Positions 33,998 to 44,046 are shown, numbered from the stretch's first letter. The stretch is DNA of 64,000 nucleotides from Pollutimonas subterranea (GCF_002849655.1 NZ_PDNW01000004.1:62001-126000); one strand, 5' to 3'. Notes: a model not told the origin generated them from the letters alone. Numbers and translations are program-made.

Positions 33998-35233
33998 TTA
34001 GGCGACGTCTATCGTAACCATGTGGTCACGCCAGCTATTGTTCATATACCCGCGATTATTTTCCTTGCGCATTTCGGGCTGGGACGTGCCGTCTGCATTC
34101 GTAACCCGGCTGGCGAGCTCATATTTGCCGGGCTTCAGGTCGGCGGCCAGCACGAAGCCGCGCCAGGCATATTTGCCCAAATCCGGCCCGGTAAGCGTAG
34201 CCTCTTGCCAGTCCTTACCGCCATTGACGGAGACCTCGACCTTCTTGGCTTCACTCATGCCGCCCATGGCAACACCACTGATCTGGACGCGGCCGGCCTT
34301 CACCGGTACGCCGGGATCCGAGGGCAGAGTGACCCAGGACTTAGGGTCCATTTCCCAGATCGAATCGAATTCCGGGGTGCCCTTCACGCCTATGGGTGAG
34401 AAACGGTAGCTGCTCTGCTGAATGTTGGCGGGCGATTGCTCCTTGGTGAAGGCGACATGCTTGACGTACTTCACGTTATTCACACCCGCATAGCCCGGCA
34501 CAATGACACGCAGCGGGCCACCATGGGCCAATGGCAAGGGTTCGCCATTGGCCTCCCAGGCAAGAATCGCGTCTTCGATACCAGACACTGGTACCGAACG
34601 CTCCACCATGATGCTCTTGGGATCCAGGCCAGGCGGAATCTCTTCGCCGCCGGTACTGGTCATATAGACCATGCCATCGGCCATACCGCCCGTGGCCTCA
34701 AGAACAGCCTTGACAGGAACACCGGTAAAGATCACGCAGCCAGCGGCACCCACCGTCCACTGCGTGCCGCTAGGTTTATGCTCGGAAAAGCCCCTGCCAT
34801 TGCCGGAACACTGCAATACGATGGTGACCGAGGCCAGCCCCAGCGACTTGAGTTCTGCCACGGTAAAGCTGCGCGGGGATTTGACGCCGCTGACCTCCAG
34901 CTTCCAGGCGTCCGGATCCTTCATGATATCTTCGGACGGCGGCGCAATATTGTTCCGGATGTACAGCCTGTCCAGCGGAGTGATGCCGCTGGAGCCAAAG
35001 GCGTTGCGGCGTGTTTCGATGGTGTTGGCGCTGTGGACGATCATGCTGTCGGCATCTTTCCACTTGGCATACGGGGGCAAGGGCTTGGCACTGGATACCG
35101 GGCCGGGCGCGGACTTGGCGGCGGGTTCGGTGGAGTCGGCCAATGCCAAGCCGCCACCAAGGCCGGCCCAGGCTACTGCACCGCTCGCGGTGATAAGCAT
35201 GCGCCGACGTGTGATGTCCGTAGATGTTTTCAT
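33998..35233 (-). CDS. sorA: SorA, molybdenum sulfite dehydrogenase subunit
   Basis: 411 residues from the ATG at 35233, preceded by an AAAAGGAGA site. A twin-arginine signal (TRRRMLITASGAVA) exports the folded protein. The sulfite-oxidase domain follows; the molybdenum ligand is Cys142 in VLQCSGNGRGF, and the C-terminal dimerisation domain (about 300-411) has WQEATLTGPDLGKYAWRGF. The enzyme oxidises sulfite to sulfate in the periplasm and passes electrons to SorB. It would detoxify sulfite released by organosulfur breakdown, which fits the thiol dioxygenase operon elsewhere in the window, although a link is not shown. Confidence 0.9.
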   Translation of the reverse strand: MKTSTDITRRRMLITASGAVAWAGLGGGLALADSTEPAAKSAPGPVSSAKPLPPYAKWKDADSMIVHSANTIETRRNAFGSSGITPLDRLYIRNNIAPPSEDIMKDPDAWKLEVSGVKSPRSFTVAELKSLGLASVTIVLQCSGNGRGFSEHKPSGTQWTVGAAGCVIFTGVPVKAVLEATGGMADGMVYMTSTGGEEIPPGLDPKSIMVERSVPVSGIEDAILAWEANGEPLPLAHGGPLRVIVPGYAGVNNVKYVKHVAFTKEQSPANIQQSSYRFSPIGVKGTPEFDSIWEMDPKSWVTLPSDPGVPVKAGRVQISGVAMGGMSEAKKVEVSVNGGKDWQEATLTGPDLGKYAWRGFVLAADLKPGKYELASRVTNADGTSQPEMRKENNRGYMNNSWRDHMVTIDVA

Positions 35234-35400
35234 AAAGGTTCTCCTTTTTTTGGCGGATAGCGGCAAGTGACTGTTATTGTTTTTCGCTATGAACTTATAA
35301 CTTATAACCATAACGACAGCAAGGCTTTAAGCTAAAGAGCGTTACTGCAGGCCGATACTTCTACCTCATTGCAATCGACTGTAGTGCATGCTTTCATCTT

Positions 35401-36576
35401 CTATACGATCAGGGAATATGGGTTTTCGAGCAAGCCCTTTAGCTCCGCCAGAAAGGTTGCGGCAAGGGCGCCGTCTATTGCCCGATGGTCTGCTGACATC
35501 GTAACCGTCATGACGCGGCCAATAGCAAGCACGTCGTCCCGTATGATGGGCCGTTTCTCCACGGCGCCGAAGGCCAGGATAGCGGCTTGCGGCGGATTGA
35601 TGATCGCCGCAAACGCCTTGATGCCCTGCATGCCCAGGTTGGATATCGTCAGCCCTCCGCCTTCATAATCCGCAGGCGCCAATCGTCCTGCTCTTGCCCG
35701 GCCAACGAAAGCGCGAAGCTCCCGGGAGATATTCCCGAGGCTTTTGCGGTCCGCATCCCTGACGACAGGAGTTACCAGGCCCTTTGCCGTGGACACGGCC
35801 ACACTTATATCGATCGCGCTGTTTTGCTGCATGGCGTCGGCGGCCCAACGCACATTCACACTCGGAACTCTTGCCATCGTCCGCGCCACCACATAGACCA
35901 GTACATCGTTGATCGTGATGTTCAAGTCTTGGCCGGCGTTGGCTAGCGTGCCGTTTATGTGCGCCCGCATCTCCCATAGCGCGTCCATGTTGCAGTCGAC
36001 GGCGAGATAAAAATGCGGAATCTGCTGCTTTGCTTCCTGCAAGCGTCGCGCGATGGTCTTGCGCATAGTGCTGTGCGGAATTTGCTCTGCGTGCGTTGCC
36101 AGCTCCGGCGCGGACGATCGGCGCATCGCTGGTGGCGCAGGCGTTGGGGCCGGGACAGACGCAGTACGCGCAGCCGCAGCTTCGACGTCGACACGAACGA
36201 CCCGCCCCCCCGGGCCGCTGCCTTTCAAGGCCGTGACATCGACGTCGGCCTGGCGAGCCAATCGCCGTGCCGACGGGCTGGCGAAATGACGAGGAAAGTC
36301 CGTCGCAGGCGCGATGTCCTTCGGCTGGATTTGTGCCGAATTCGACAATACTGCGATTACCTCGCCAGTGGCCACTTCAACGTCACCTGCCTCGACGACA
36401 ATCTCCTGCAGGACGCCTTCATCGAAAGCCTCGACTTCGATCACGGCCTTATCGGTTTCGACCTCGGCCAGGATATCGCCGGCGGACACCTTGTCTCCTT
36501 TCTGCTTCAGCCACTGAATAATTTTTCCGTGGGACGTGCCTGCGCCGACACCGGGCATCAGAACTTGTATGGTCAT
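35401..36576 (-). CDS. Dihydrolipoamide acyltransferase (E2) of a 2-oxo acid or acetoin dehydrogenase
   Basis: 391 residues. An N-terminal lipoyl domain has its lipoylated residue at Lys43 (VETDKAVIEVE). A peripheral-subunit-binding domain follows (ASPSARRLARQADVDVTALK, about 95-130), then an Ala/Pro linker and the catalytic acyltransferase domain, with His364 and Asp368 in SADHRAIDGA. It is the last gene of the eight-gene TRAP/SDR/E1 operon. No E3 (dihydrolipoamide dehydrogenase) gene is near, so the housekeeping E3 must be used. Confidence 0.93.
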   Translation of the reverse strand: MTIQVLMPGVGAGTSHGKIIQWLKQKGDKVSAGDILAEVETDKAVIEVEAFDEGVLQEIVVEAGDVEVATGEVIAVLSNSAQIQPKDIAPATDFPRHFASPSARRLARQADVDVTALKGSGPGGRVVRVDVEAAAARTASVPAPTPAPPAMRRSSAPELATHAEQIPHSTMRKTIARRLQEAKQQIPHFYLAVDCNMDALWEMRAHINGTLANAGQDLNITINDVLVYVVARTMARVPSVNVRWAADAMQQNSAIDISVAVSTAKGLVTPVVRDADRKSLGNISRELRAFVGRARAGRLAPADYEGGGLTISNLGMQGIKAFAAIINPPQAAILAFGAVEKRPIIRDDVLAIGRVMTVTMSADHRAIDGALAATFLAELKGLLENPYSLIV

Positions 36577-36591
36577 TGCACCAGTCTCCTG

Positions 36592-37287
36592 TCAATCCGA
36601 TAAATTAGCGATGCTTTCGATATAGGCAGCCGCATCGCGAATGTCCGCGACGACGGCGTCGCGCGCAGCCTGCCCGTCCCGGGCAAGCAACGCCCGCAGC
36701 AATTGGCCGTGATGGTCGAACGACTCCCACTTTTCGGAGCGCCTGTCTTTGGTGCTCATGCTCAATGCGAACACTGGCGCGATCTGCGTCCAGATATTCT
36801 CGATCATCGTCTCGAGCATGGGCATTTCCGCTGCGGCATACAACGTGAAGTGAATCTCACGATTCGCCTCAATGACGGCAACCATATCAAGCTTCTTCTG
36901 GCGGCCCAGGCGGTCAAATTTCCGCACGTACCCCTTGATTTGGGTGATGGTCTGCTGATCCATATGCCCGACGGCTTCTTCGGCCGCAAAACCTTCGAGA
37001 CAGCAGCGCAACTTGACGATCTCGCGAAATTTTCGAAGCTTGGGCTTGAACACGCGCAAGCCCCGATTCGGCAGCATGTCCAGCGCGCCTTCGATGACCA
37101 GCCGAGTCACCGCGTCGCGCACCGGCATGGGGCTTGTGCCAAGCACGTTGGCCAACCCGCGCAACGTCACCTTCTCGCCGGGCGGAATAGACCCCGACAG
37201 CAGCAGTCGCTTGATATCGAGATATACCTTGTCCGCCATCGTCGTTCTTTCCTGACGCGGCAACAAACCTTCCAACATACTGCTCAT
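36592..37287 (-). CDS. GntR-family (FCD-type) transcriptional regulator
   Basis: 231 residues. The winged helix (IPPGEKVTLRGLANVLGTSP followed by MPVRDAVTRLVIEGAL) is followed by an all-helical FCD effector domain, in which VIEANREIHFTLYAAAEMPM and the final FDHHGQLLRALLARDG carry the metal-binding His residues. FCD regulators commonly sense sugar acids and similar carboxylates. The gene lies inside the operon that it presumably controls. A 14-bp palindrome in the divergent dctP/GMC promoter (44158-44171) resembles a GntR site. Confidence 0.9.
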   Translation of the reverse strand: MSSMLEGLLPRQERTTMADKVYLDIKRLLLSGSIPPGEKVTLRGLANVLGTSPMPVRDAVTRLVIEGALDMLPNRGLRVFKPKLRKFREIVKLRCCLEGFAAEEAVGHMDQQTITQIKGYVRKFDRLGRQKKLDMVAVIEANREIHFTLYAAAEMPMLETMIENIWTQIAPVFALSMSTKDRRSEKWESFDHHGQLLRALLARDGQAARDAVVADIRDAAAYIESIANLSD

Positions 37288-37299
37288 AAAATTCCAGGT

Positions 37300-38022
37300 T
37301 CAATTCATATAGACGCCGCCGTTCACGTCCAGGATGGTTCCGCATATGTAGCTGGCGGCATCAGAACATAGAAAGGCGATAGGCAATGCAATCTCGCGGG
37401 GCGAGGCCATCCGGCCCAGCGGAATGGCCTGCTCGTCAAAGACCTGGTCGCGCACCATATTGGTGGCTGTGGCACCTGGGGCGACGGCATTTACCGTAAT
37501 ACCATAGGGGGCCGCCTTCCTCGCCAACCACTTGACCAGAGCGTTGATGCCACCCTTGGCGATAACATAGTGCGGGCTTGCCCTGAGACCGCCCATGCGC
37601 CCCGCCACAGACGATACCAGGACCATACGGCCGCCGCGCTGCTGCATCATTTTATCGAGTCCCGGACGCAGCAAGTTGATGACGCCCAGCGCATTGATGT
37701 CGACCGTTTCATGGAATACGTCGTCCCAGTCTGGATCATTCCAGTCATCCCAGGGGCAGTAGCCCGCATTCGCCACGATAACGTCCAGCCGCGGCACGCG
37801 CTGCAGAAAGTCCTCGCACGCCTTTCGGTCGCGGACATCGAAAGCACAGGTCTGCACCGACGCGCCAGCGGCTCGCAATTCGCCGGCTATTTCAAGGGGA
37901 TCCTCGCGGTCGGCCAATATCAGGCTGGCGCCCAGACCGGCACACACCCTTGCTGTCTCCGAGCCTATGCCGCCCGCCGCGCCAGTGATAACCACCACTT
38001 TTCCAGTCAATGAGAAAGGCAT
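37300..38022 (-). CDS. Short-chain dehydrogenase/reductase (SDR)
   Basis: 240 residues from the ATG at 38022, with a GAGGA site and no overlap with the E1 gene; a start 12 codons earlier would overlap it. The cofactor motif is VVITGAAGGIGSETARVCAG, Asp at the end of beta-2 (ILADRED) favours NAD, NAGYC marks the fold, and the catalytic region is VSSVAGRMGG with Tyr-Lys in YVIAKGG. It is one of two SDRs in the operon, on either side of the E1 gene. It probably oxidises a hydroxyl to give the keto substrate of the E1/E2 complex. Confidence 0.9.
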   Translation of the reverse strand: MPFSLTGKVVVITGAAGGIGSETARVCAGLGASLILADREDPLEIAGELRAAGASVQTCAFDVRDRKACEDFLQRVPRLDVIVANAGYCPWDDWNDPDWDDVFHETVDINALGVINLLRPGLDKMMQQRGGRMVLVSSVAGRMGGLRASPHYVIAKGGINALVKWLARKAAPYGITVNAVAPGATATNMVRDQVFDEQAIPLGRMASPREIALPIAFLCSDAASYICGTILDVNGGVYMN

Positions 38023-38032
38023 ATCGATGTCC

Positions 38033-40222
38033 TCAAGTGCCGGAGACAGCAAGGCCACTGTCTACCATCATGGCTTTCACTGCCGCCTCCACGTCGTCCG
38101 GGCTTGCCAGCGCAGCCGCCTCGAGGGCTTTCGAAACGACCGGTGATGCCCAACGTCCGGTTACCCGCTTGACCGGCTGGTCCAGATAGTCAAAAAACCG
38201 CCGCTGTATTTCATCCGCGATGATGGCCCCTATGCTGGCTCCCCGAGTGGTTTGTTCGACAATCGCAACACGTCCGGTCTTCTTGACCGATGCGCCTATC
38301 GTGTCGTAGTCGACGTCGCGCTGCGACAAGGTACGCAAGTCGATCACGTCGGCGCTCACGCCCAGGCGTTCGGCCACATCTTTGCAAACCTCGACCATCG
38401 TCAGCGTGGCCAGCAGCGTAATGTCGGAACCTTCAGCGACACGACGGGCTTTCCCGATAGGAATAAAATAGTTGCACTCCTTGGGCACCAAGGTCTTGAT
38501 CCTGTGCAATTCCTGAGGCTCAATGACCAGCACGGGATCGTTGCAAAGCAGCGCCGAGTTCATCAAGCCCACGTAATCGAAGGCATTGGACGGCGCCACG
38601 ATTCGCCAGCCTGGAAACAACGCGAAGACGCCTGCAGGGTCCATCGAATGCTGGGAACCGTAGCCTTCGTGCCCAGGCACCCGAGTGCGCAATACCAAGG
38701 GTACCGAGGCCGTACCGCCAAACAGATGACGTATTTTTCCTGCCTGATTCAATAATTGGTCGCCAGCGACCAGGAAAAAATCGCTGTACATCAGTTCGAC
38801 AATAGGCCGCAAACCCGACAGCGCTGCCCCGGTCGCCAAACCGCAAAAACCATTCTCGGTAATCGGTGTATTGATGACCCGGTCGCCGTATTGCTCAAGC
38901 AGGCCTCGGGTCGCCCCAACCGTGCCCCCGCCCATATTGGCGACATCTTCGCCGAAGATGTAGATGGAGTCGTCTTCTTGCATGCGCGCGCGCGCAACGC
39001 GCGGCATAGCTTCAATAAATGAAAGGCTTTCCAATTGATCGGGAGCAAAATCCTCGATCTCGGAAAACGTCACGCCGTCGAATTCCGACATATCGCTCGT
39101 GAGGCTATCGTCTACCGTCGCAACATCGGGCCAAAGTTCAGCCCGTATGCGGGTAGCAGAACCCGACCCTTCCACGCATGACTGATAGGCAGCCTCAACC
39201 GCCTCGGCTGTTGCTTCGTCGATTGCGTCCAGGTCAGCTTCATGCAGGATTTCCCGCGCAAGCAGTTCACGCTTGAGTAGCGGCCACGGATCGCGTTGCC
39301 GCCACTGGTCTTCTTCGTCGCGCGTTCGATAACCGAATGCGCTGCCTGGTACCGACGAGCTTTGGTGATAAAAGCGATAAACATCTGCCTGGATGAACGC
39401 CGGGCCGCCGTGTTCCTGGATTTGCTCTTGCGCCCATCGGGCAGCCAGCCACACGGCAAAGGGATTCATTCCATCGACGGAAACCGAAGGAATGCCATGG
39501 GCCTGCGGACGGGTAAGCAGTTGCGTCTGGAAGGTGGATTGCTCGATGCTCATCGAGACCGCGTATCGATTATTTTCCAGGAAAAACAACAGGGGTAGTC
39601 GATACAGCGCGGCCAGATTCATGGCTTCGTGCGTGGCTCCCTGGTGAACAGCGCCATCGCCAAAGAAGCTGACCATCAGCGAGGTACCGTGCCTGGCTTT
39701 TTCCGCAAAGGCATGTCCGCATGCAATGGGCAGCCCGCCCGCCACGATGGCGTTGGTGCCCATAATGCCAAGCTCGGCGCGACGCAAGTGCATGGAGCCC
39801 CCGCGCCCCCCCGTCCAGCCGTCGCGCAAGCCCAGGATCTCGTGCATCATTCTGCGCGTTTCCTCGCGCATGCTTTCGGTTAGCCGGCCGGTAACGGCGG
39901 GATCGAAATCAGCCTCATACAGTGCGTTGATTGCTTTGGCCAGGCACTGATGGTGAGCCCGATGCGTGCCGTTGATCATGGTGGCAATCGGTAGCGCGGC
40001 AATACAGCCGGCTGCGCCGCCTTCTTGCCCCAGACTGGAGTGTGCCGGCCCATGCACCAGATTCAATTTATCGAGCAGCAGTATGCGTTCCTCGAAATGG
40101 CGCGCTGCCAGAAGCAAAGTGACCAGCCGCTTGGCGTCGAGGGCGCTTAGTTTTTCCCAGTCAGCCTCTTCTATCTCAAGCCTTTGCATGGGCGTGGTGT
40201 TATCGATCCCGATCAGGCGCAT
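38033..40222 (-). CDS. Fused alpha-beta E1 of a thiamine-diphosphate 2-oxo acid/acetoin dehydrogenase
   Basis: 729 residues, joining E1-alpha and E1-beta, which are usually separate genes in this enzyme class. The alpha part (about 25-370) carries the thiamine-diphosphate motif from GDG at 188-190 (FFGDGAVHQGATHEAMNLAA) to Asn217-Asn218 (FLENNRY). The beta part starts near residue 397 (LSFIEAMPRVARARMQED) and includes FGEDVANMGGGTVGATRGL and HEGYGSQHSMDP. Substrates in this family include pyruvate, branched 2-oxo acids and acetoin. With an E2 in the operon it should convert a ketone or 2-oxo acid to an acyl-CoA. The two SDRs and TRAP transporter suggest a hydroxylated carbon source taken from outside. 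Confidence 0.92.
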   Translation of the reverse strand: MRLIGIDNTTPMQRLEIEEADWEKLSALDAKRLVTLLLAARHFEERILLLDKLNLVHGPAHSSLGQEGGAAGCIAALPIATMINGTHRAHHQCLAKAINALYEADFDPAVTGRLTESMREETRRMMHEILGLRDGWTGGRGGSMHLRRAELGIMGTNAIVAGGLPIACGHAFAEKARHGTSLMVSFFGDGAVHQGATHEAMNLAALYRLPLLFFLENNRYAVSMSIEQSTFQTQLLTRPQAHGIPSVSVDGMNPFAVWLAARWAQEQIQEHGGPAFIQADVYRFYHQSSSVPGSAFGYRTRDEEDQWRQRDPWPLLKRELLAREILHEADLDAIDEATAEAVEAAYQSCVEGSGSATRIRAELWPDVATVDDSLTSDMSEFDGVTFSEIEDFAPDQLESLSFIEAMPRVARARMQEDDSIYIFGEDVANMGGGTVGATRGLLEQYGDRVINTPITENGFCGLATGAALSGLRPIVELMYSDFFLVAGDQLLNQAGKIRHLFGGTASVPLVLRTRVPGHEGYGSQHSMDPAGVFALFPGWRIVAPSNAFDYVGLMNSALLCNDPVLVIEPQELHRIKTLVPKECNYFIPIGKARRVAEGSDITLLATLTMVEVCKDVAERLGVSADVIDLRTLSQRDVDYDTIGASVKKTGRVAIVEQTTRGASIGAIIADEIQRRFFDYLDQPVKRVTGRWASPVVSKALEAAALASPDDVEAAVKAMMVDSGLAVSGT

Positions 40223-40254
40223 GGCGTCTCCGTTACTTTGTACATTTGAATCCC

Positions 40255-41022
40255 CTAGGCGTGTGCAGTCACGCCGCCATCCACGACAAGGCTGGCACCG
40301 GTCATGAAATCCGACGCAGGACTAGCCAGGAAGACAGCCGCGCCGACGATGTCTTGCGGTGTGCCCCAACGCTTCATGGGAGTGGTTTGCACCACCCGTT
40401 CGGCATGCCCCGCAATATCGACCCTTGCCTGACGCGACAAGGCCGTATCGATCCAACCCGGCAAGATCACGTTTACATTGATGCCATTTTCGGCCCAGGC
40501 GCAGGCAAGCGATTTAGTCAATTGCAGAACGCCGCCCTTGCTGGCCGAATACGGAGCAGTCATGGCATTGGACACCAGGGACAGGATCGAGCCGATATTG
40601 ACGATCTTGCCACCCTTGACGGCCAAGGAAGCGTGTGCCGCCTGGCACATATTGAACGTGCCTTTCAGATTAATGTCGATAATTTCATCCCATATGGATT
40701 CCGTATATGCTTCGGGCCGCATACGCGTGTTGACTCCGGCGCTATTGACCAGAATGTCGACCCCCCCATACGAATCCAGCGCCTCTTGGACTGCGTCGCC
40801 GCACTGGCCCGGATGCTGCACCTGCAGCGCGACCGCGTTGACCTTATGACCTGCCGAACGCAGTTCAGAGGCCAGGTCGTGCATGTGTTCCAGGTCTCGG
40901 TCGGCAAGCATCAGGCTGGCCCCGCACTGGGCAAACGTGCGCGCAATTTCAGACCCGATACCTCCGGCCGCCCCTGTTATAAACGCCGTCTTGCCGACTA
41001 AATCGAATAAGCCGTTATGCAT
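40255..41022 (-). CDS. Short-chain dehydrogenase/reductase (SDR)
   Basis: 255 residues. AFITGAAGGIGSEIARTFAQ is the cofactor loop, Asp at the end of beta-2 (MLADRDLE) favours NAD, NSAGV marks the fold, and the active site is NIGSILSLVS with YSASKGG (Tyr and Lys). It is related to the second SDR of the operon and lies between the TRAP transporter and the E1 gene. It may act on the incoming hydroxy compound first. Confidence 0.9.
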   Translation of the reverse strand: MHNGLFDLVGKTAFITGAAGGIGSEIARTFAQCGASLMLADRDLEHMHDLASELRSAGHKVNAVALQVQHPGQCGDAVQEALDSYGGVDILVNSAGVNTRMRPEAYTESIWDEIIDINLKGTFNMCQAAHASLAVKGGKIVNIGSILSLVSNAMTAPYSASKGGVLQLTKSLACAWAENGINVNVILPGWIDTALSRQARVDIAGHAERVVQTTPMKRWGTPQDIVGAAVFLASPASDFMTGASLVVDGGVTAHA

Positions 41023-41061
41023 AGGTCCAGATCCATTAGAAACCGATAGGTGAAACGCACA

Positions 41062-42402
41062 TCACACTTTCCCCGGTAGCCACAGGGCGATAATCGGAAA
41101 AAGCGCAACAAGCAAGACACCGAGAAGCTGCATCAGCACGATCGGAACGACACCTCGATAGATGTCGGCCGTGGTGACGCCGGGTATGGCGATGCCTTTG
41201 AGGTAGAAAAGCGCATAGCCGAATGGCGGCGTAAGGAACGAGGTCTGCAGATTGATGGCTACCAACAGGGCAAACCAGATCATCACTTCGCCCTGGTTCG
41301 CGAATGCATCGCCAAAATCCAGCCCCGCCACGATGGGTGCGAATAAAGGCAGGACCAGGAACGAGATTTCTATCCATTCCAGGAAAAAGCCGAGTACAAA
41401 GATAAGCACCATGATGGCCAGGACCACCATGTACGGGCTTGCTCCCAGCATGCCGGCAGCATCTTCGATCATGCTTTGTCCGCCGACGCGCTTGAAAACC
41501 AGGCTGAACGCCGTGGCGCCTATCGCCAGTATCAGTATCATGCCCGTCGTAAGGCAGGTCTCCTTCAGGCTGGACTTCAGTACGGACCATGACAGCTGGC
41601 CGCTGAACATTGCCAGCACCAAGGCGCCGAACGCGCCGATTGCAGCACCTTCGGTTGGCGTGGCCACGCCAACCACAATGGAAACCAGCACGCTTGAAAT
41701 CAGAAGCCCAGGAACGATAAGGTTCCACATCAGGCGCAGCATCAGCTTTCCACGGCTTCCCGCAGGCGGGGCCGGCCCGGGCGGCACTTTCTTCGGGTTG
41801 GTTATGGCTATATAAATGATATACAGCGCATAGAAGCCGCCCAGCATCAAGCCGGGGATCAGGGCGCCTGCAAACAGATCACCAATGGGTATTTGCATGA
41901 CATCGCCGAACACGACCAGCATGATGCTGGGCGGGATAAGGATGCCCAGGGTGCCCGAGCCAAGGACAGTGCCTATTGCCACTGTTTTGTCGTAGCCCTG
42001 CCTAAGCATGAGTGGCAAGGCCATGGTCCCCATGAGCACCACCGATGCGCCGATAATGCCGGTGCTGGCGGCCATGATGATGCCAATAATCACGACTGCC
42101 AGCCCCAGGCCTCCTGGCTTGCCACCGAACAGGGCTTCAAGTTCGCTCAACAGCTTATTCGCCACTTTGGACTTGTCGAGCATGATGCCCATAAAAATAA
42201 ACAGCGGGATGGCGGCCAGGATCCAATTTTCCAGGACGGATCCGAAAACCCGGCTGGTAATGAGTGAAAACGAGGCAAGCGTTATATCGCCAAGCAACAT
42301 GAACAACACAGAGAGGCCAGCTAACAGAAAGGCAACCGGATACCCTGAAAAGATACCGGCGACGAGGGCCAGCAGCATCAAGGAAGGTAAGAGATAAGTC
42401 AT
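41062..42402 (-). CDS. TRAP transporter large permease (DctM-type)
   Basis: 446 residues from the ATG at 42402; the longer open frame overlaps dctQ and is not used. It has about twelve membrane helices. Landmarks are FSGYPVAFLLAGLSVLFMLL, STGIIGASVVLMGTMALPLM, GSGTLGILIPPSIMLVVFGD and the C-terminal FLTPPFGYALFYLKG. It is the Na+-coupled transport subunit of a DctPQM importer and overlaps dctQ by 4 bases. Substrates of the family are mostly acids. Confidence 0.94.
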   Translation of the reverse strand: MTYLLPSLMLLALVAGIFSGYPVAFLLAGLSVLFMLLGDITLASFSLITSRVFGSVLENWILAAIPLFIFMGIMLDKSKVANKLLSELEALFGGKPGGLGLAVVIIGIIMAASTGIIGASVVLMGTMALPLMLRQGYDKTVAIGTVLGSGTLGILIPPSIMLVVFGDVMQIPIGDLFAGALIPGLMLGGFYALYIIYIAITNPKKVPPGPAPPAGSRGKLMLRLMWNLIVPGLLISSVLVSIVVGVATPTEGAAIGAFGALVLAMFSGQLSWSVLKSSLKETCLTTGMILILAIGATAFSLVFKRVGGQSMIEDAAGMLGASPYMVVLAIMVLIFVLGFFLEWIEISFLVLPLFAPIVAGLDFGDAFANQGEVMIWFALLVAINLQTSFLTPPFGYALFYLKGIAIPGVTTADIYRGVVPIVLMQLLGVLLVALFPIIALWLPGKV

Positions 42403-43004
42403 CGTACTGGGCTCTCCGCAGCGGCTTCCGGTGTACGTGAGGACAACAACAAGCCCAGATTCCGCATGATACGGCCTACCCCGGCGCCCAGCATCAATAC
42501 ACTGCCGATCGGCAACACCGCTTTCACAAGGTATCGATCGACCAGGCCGCCCGCGTTGGACTGCTCTCCGAACTGATATGCCGTTTGAGCGAAACTGAGG
42601 GAGTACCACGCCAACAATGCGAAGAAGGGAAGCAATAAAAAGAGGTCGCCGAAAATATCTATGTAGAGCCGGGTACGGTCAGAAAAGCGCGCCGACAGGA
42701 CATCAACACGCACATGTCGGTCTTCTTTCAGGGCATAGGCGCCTGACAACATGATCAACAGGGAAAACAGATGCCACTGCAGTTCACCCAGGCTTGTCAT
42801 GCTCAAATGAGTACCCAGCAGGGGGATGCGTGTTTCCCACTTGCCCAGGTCGCTGAGGCCAAATTGCGCACCGATTACGGTAACCAGCACAACGAAGATG
42901 AGAATAAAGATCACTGCGGAGGCATAACGGCCGGGAAGTGCGCACGCATCGAGCAGCGCATCTCCCCATCGCGTTATGACGCCCGGATGGGAGCGCCTGT
43001 CCAT
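42399..43004 (-). CDS. TRAP transporter small permease (DctQ-type)
   Basis: 201 residues, with four membrane helices (about 30-50, 70-90, 115-135, 155-175) and the DctQ mark LLIMLSGAYALKEDRHVRVD. It is slightly longer than the common 160-180 residues because of N- and C-terminal tails. It lies 7 bases after dctP and overlaps dctM. Confidence 0.9.
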   Translation of the reverse strand: MDRRSHPGVITRWGDALLDACALPGRYASAVIFILIFVVLVTVIGAQFGLSDLGKWETRIPLLGTHLSMTSLGELQWHLFSLLIMLSGAYALKEDRHVRVDVLSARFSDRTRLYIDIFGDLFLLLPFFALLAWYSLSFAQTAYQFGEQSNAGGLVDRYLVKAVLPIGSVLMLGAGVGRIMRNLGLLLSSRTPEAAAESPVR

Positions 43005-43011
43005 ACTTACC

Positions 43012-44046
43012 TCATTTCAAGCTTTGCAAGGATTTCCAGCGATCTGCGCCTTCGATATATGCGCTTAACGATCCGTACGCCTCATCGAATAGAGGATCTC
43101 TCTTGCGCTCCTCTTCGATGACTTCATGGGTTGCCTTGCGCAAGGCAGCCAGCACCTCGTCAGGCAAGCGTTTGATTGTGGTTCCACCCTTTTCCATGCG
43201 CTTCAAGGTGGCCAACTGTTCCGGCACGCCGTTTGTAAGTGTCCACAGGAATGAAGACCTGCAAGCCGTTGTGATTTGATTCTTCTGCAGATCGCTGAAG
43301 CCGTCCCATACTTTTTTGTTGAAGGTGACGGAATTGATGCTGGACGGTTGATGCCAGCCCGGGAAGTAGTAGTACTTTGCCGCCTTTTGCAGCTGAATGC
43401 TCTCGTCGATGGCCGGAAGGGAGAACTCGGCGGCGTCGATGCGGCCGCGCTCAAGCGAAACAAAGACTTCGCCGCCTGGAATCATTTGCGGACTGACCCC
43501 TACCTTGGTCAAGGCACGCCCGGCCAGCCCGCCTATTCGCATCTTCAAACCCTGGAGGTCTGCAACAGTTTTGATTTCCTTGTTGAACCAGCCAGCAGGC
43601 TCGGCCGGCACGACCACGCAAGGAAGAAACTTGACGTTGTGCGCGTCGTAAGCTTTCTGGATGATTTGCATACCACCACCTTCCCAGATCCATTCCGCCA
43701 GTACTTCTGGCGTGGGCCCAAAAGGCAAGGCCCCTACTAGGTTGGCCACCGGAATCGTACCGCCCCAATACCCTACCCAATCGTATCCGCCACTTACGGC
43801 ACCGCTGCTGACTGCATTCAATACCTCGAGAGCCGGCACCAGGTCGCCGGCACCATGGATCTTTATCTTGATGTCGCCGTTGCTGATTTCATCAACAGCC
43901 TTGGCGAACTGCTTCAGCCCGTCTCCGAGAAATAGCATGTCTTTGGGAAAGGTGCTGGCCACATCGACTTCCACGGCGCTGGCGGCGGGCGCCGCTGCAA
44001 AACTGAACGCTGCCGAGAGCGCAGCAATGGTGTATTTAAGCTTCAT
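43012..44046 (-). CDS. TRAP transporter periplasmic receptor (DctP-type)
   Basis: 344 residues from the ATG at 44046, after an AGGAGA site. The signal peptide ends at AAPAASAVEVDV. The DctP fold is seen in NGDIKIKIHGAGDLVPALEV, the helix with the ligand-binding Arg (LQGLKMRIGGLAGRALTKVG) and the C-terminal EVIEEERKRDPLFDEAYGSL. It is the first gene of the operon that ends with the E2 gene. It is divergent from a GMC oxidoreductase gene, with which it may share a control site. Confidence 0.93.
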   Translation of the reverse strand: MKLKYTIAALSAAFSFAAAPAASAVEVDVASTFPKDMLFLGDGLKQFAKAVDEISNGDIKIKIHGAGDLVPALEVLNAVSSGAVSGGYDWVGYWGGTIPVANLVGALPFGPTPEVLAEWIWEGGGMQIIQKAYDAHNVKFLPCVVVPAEPAGWFNKEIKTVADLQGLKMRIGGLAGRALTKVGVSPQMIPGGEVFVSLERGRIDAAEFSLPAIDESIQLQKAAKYYYFPGWHQPSSINSVTFNKKVWDGFSDLQKNQITTACRSSFLWTLTNGVPEQLATLKRMEKGGTTIKRLPDEVLAALRKATHEVIEEERKRDPLFDEAYGSLSAYIEGADRWKSLQSLK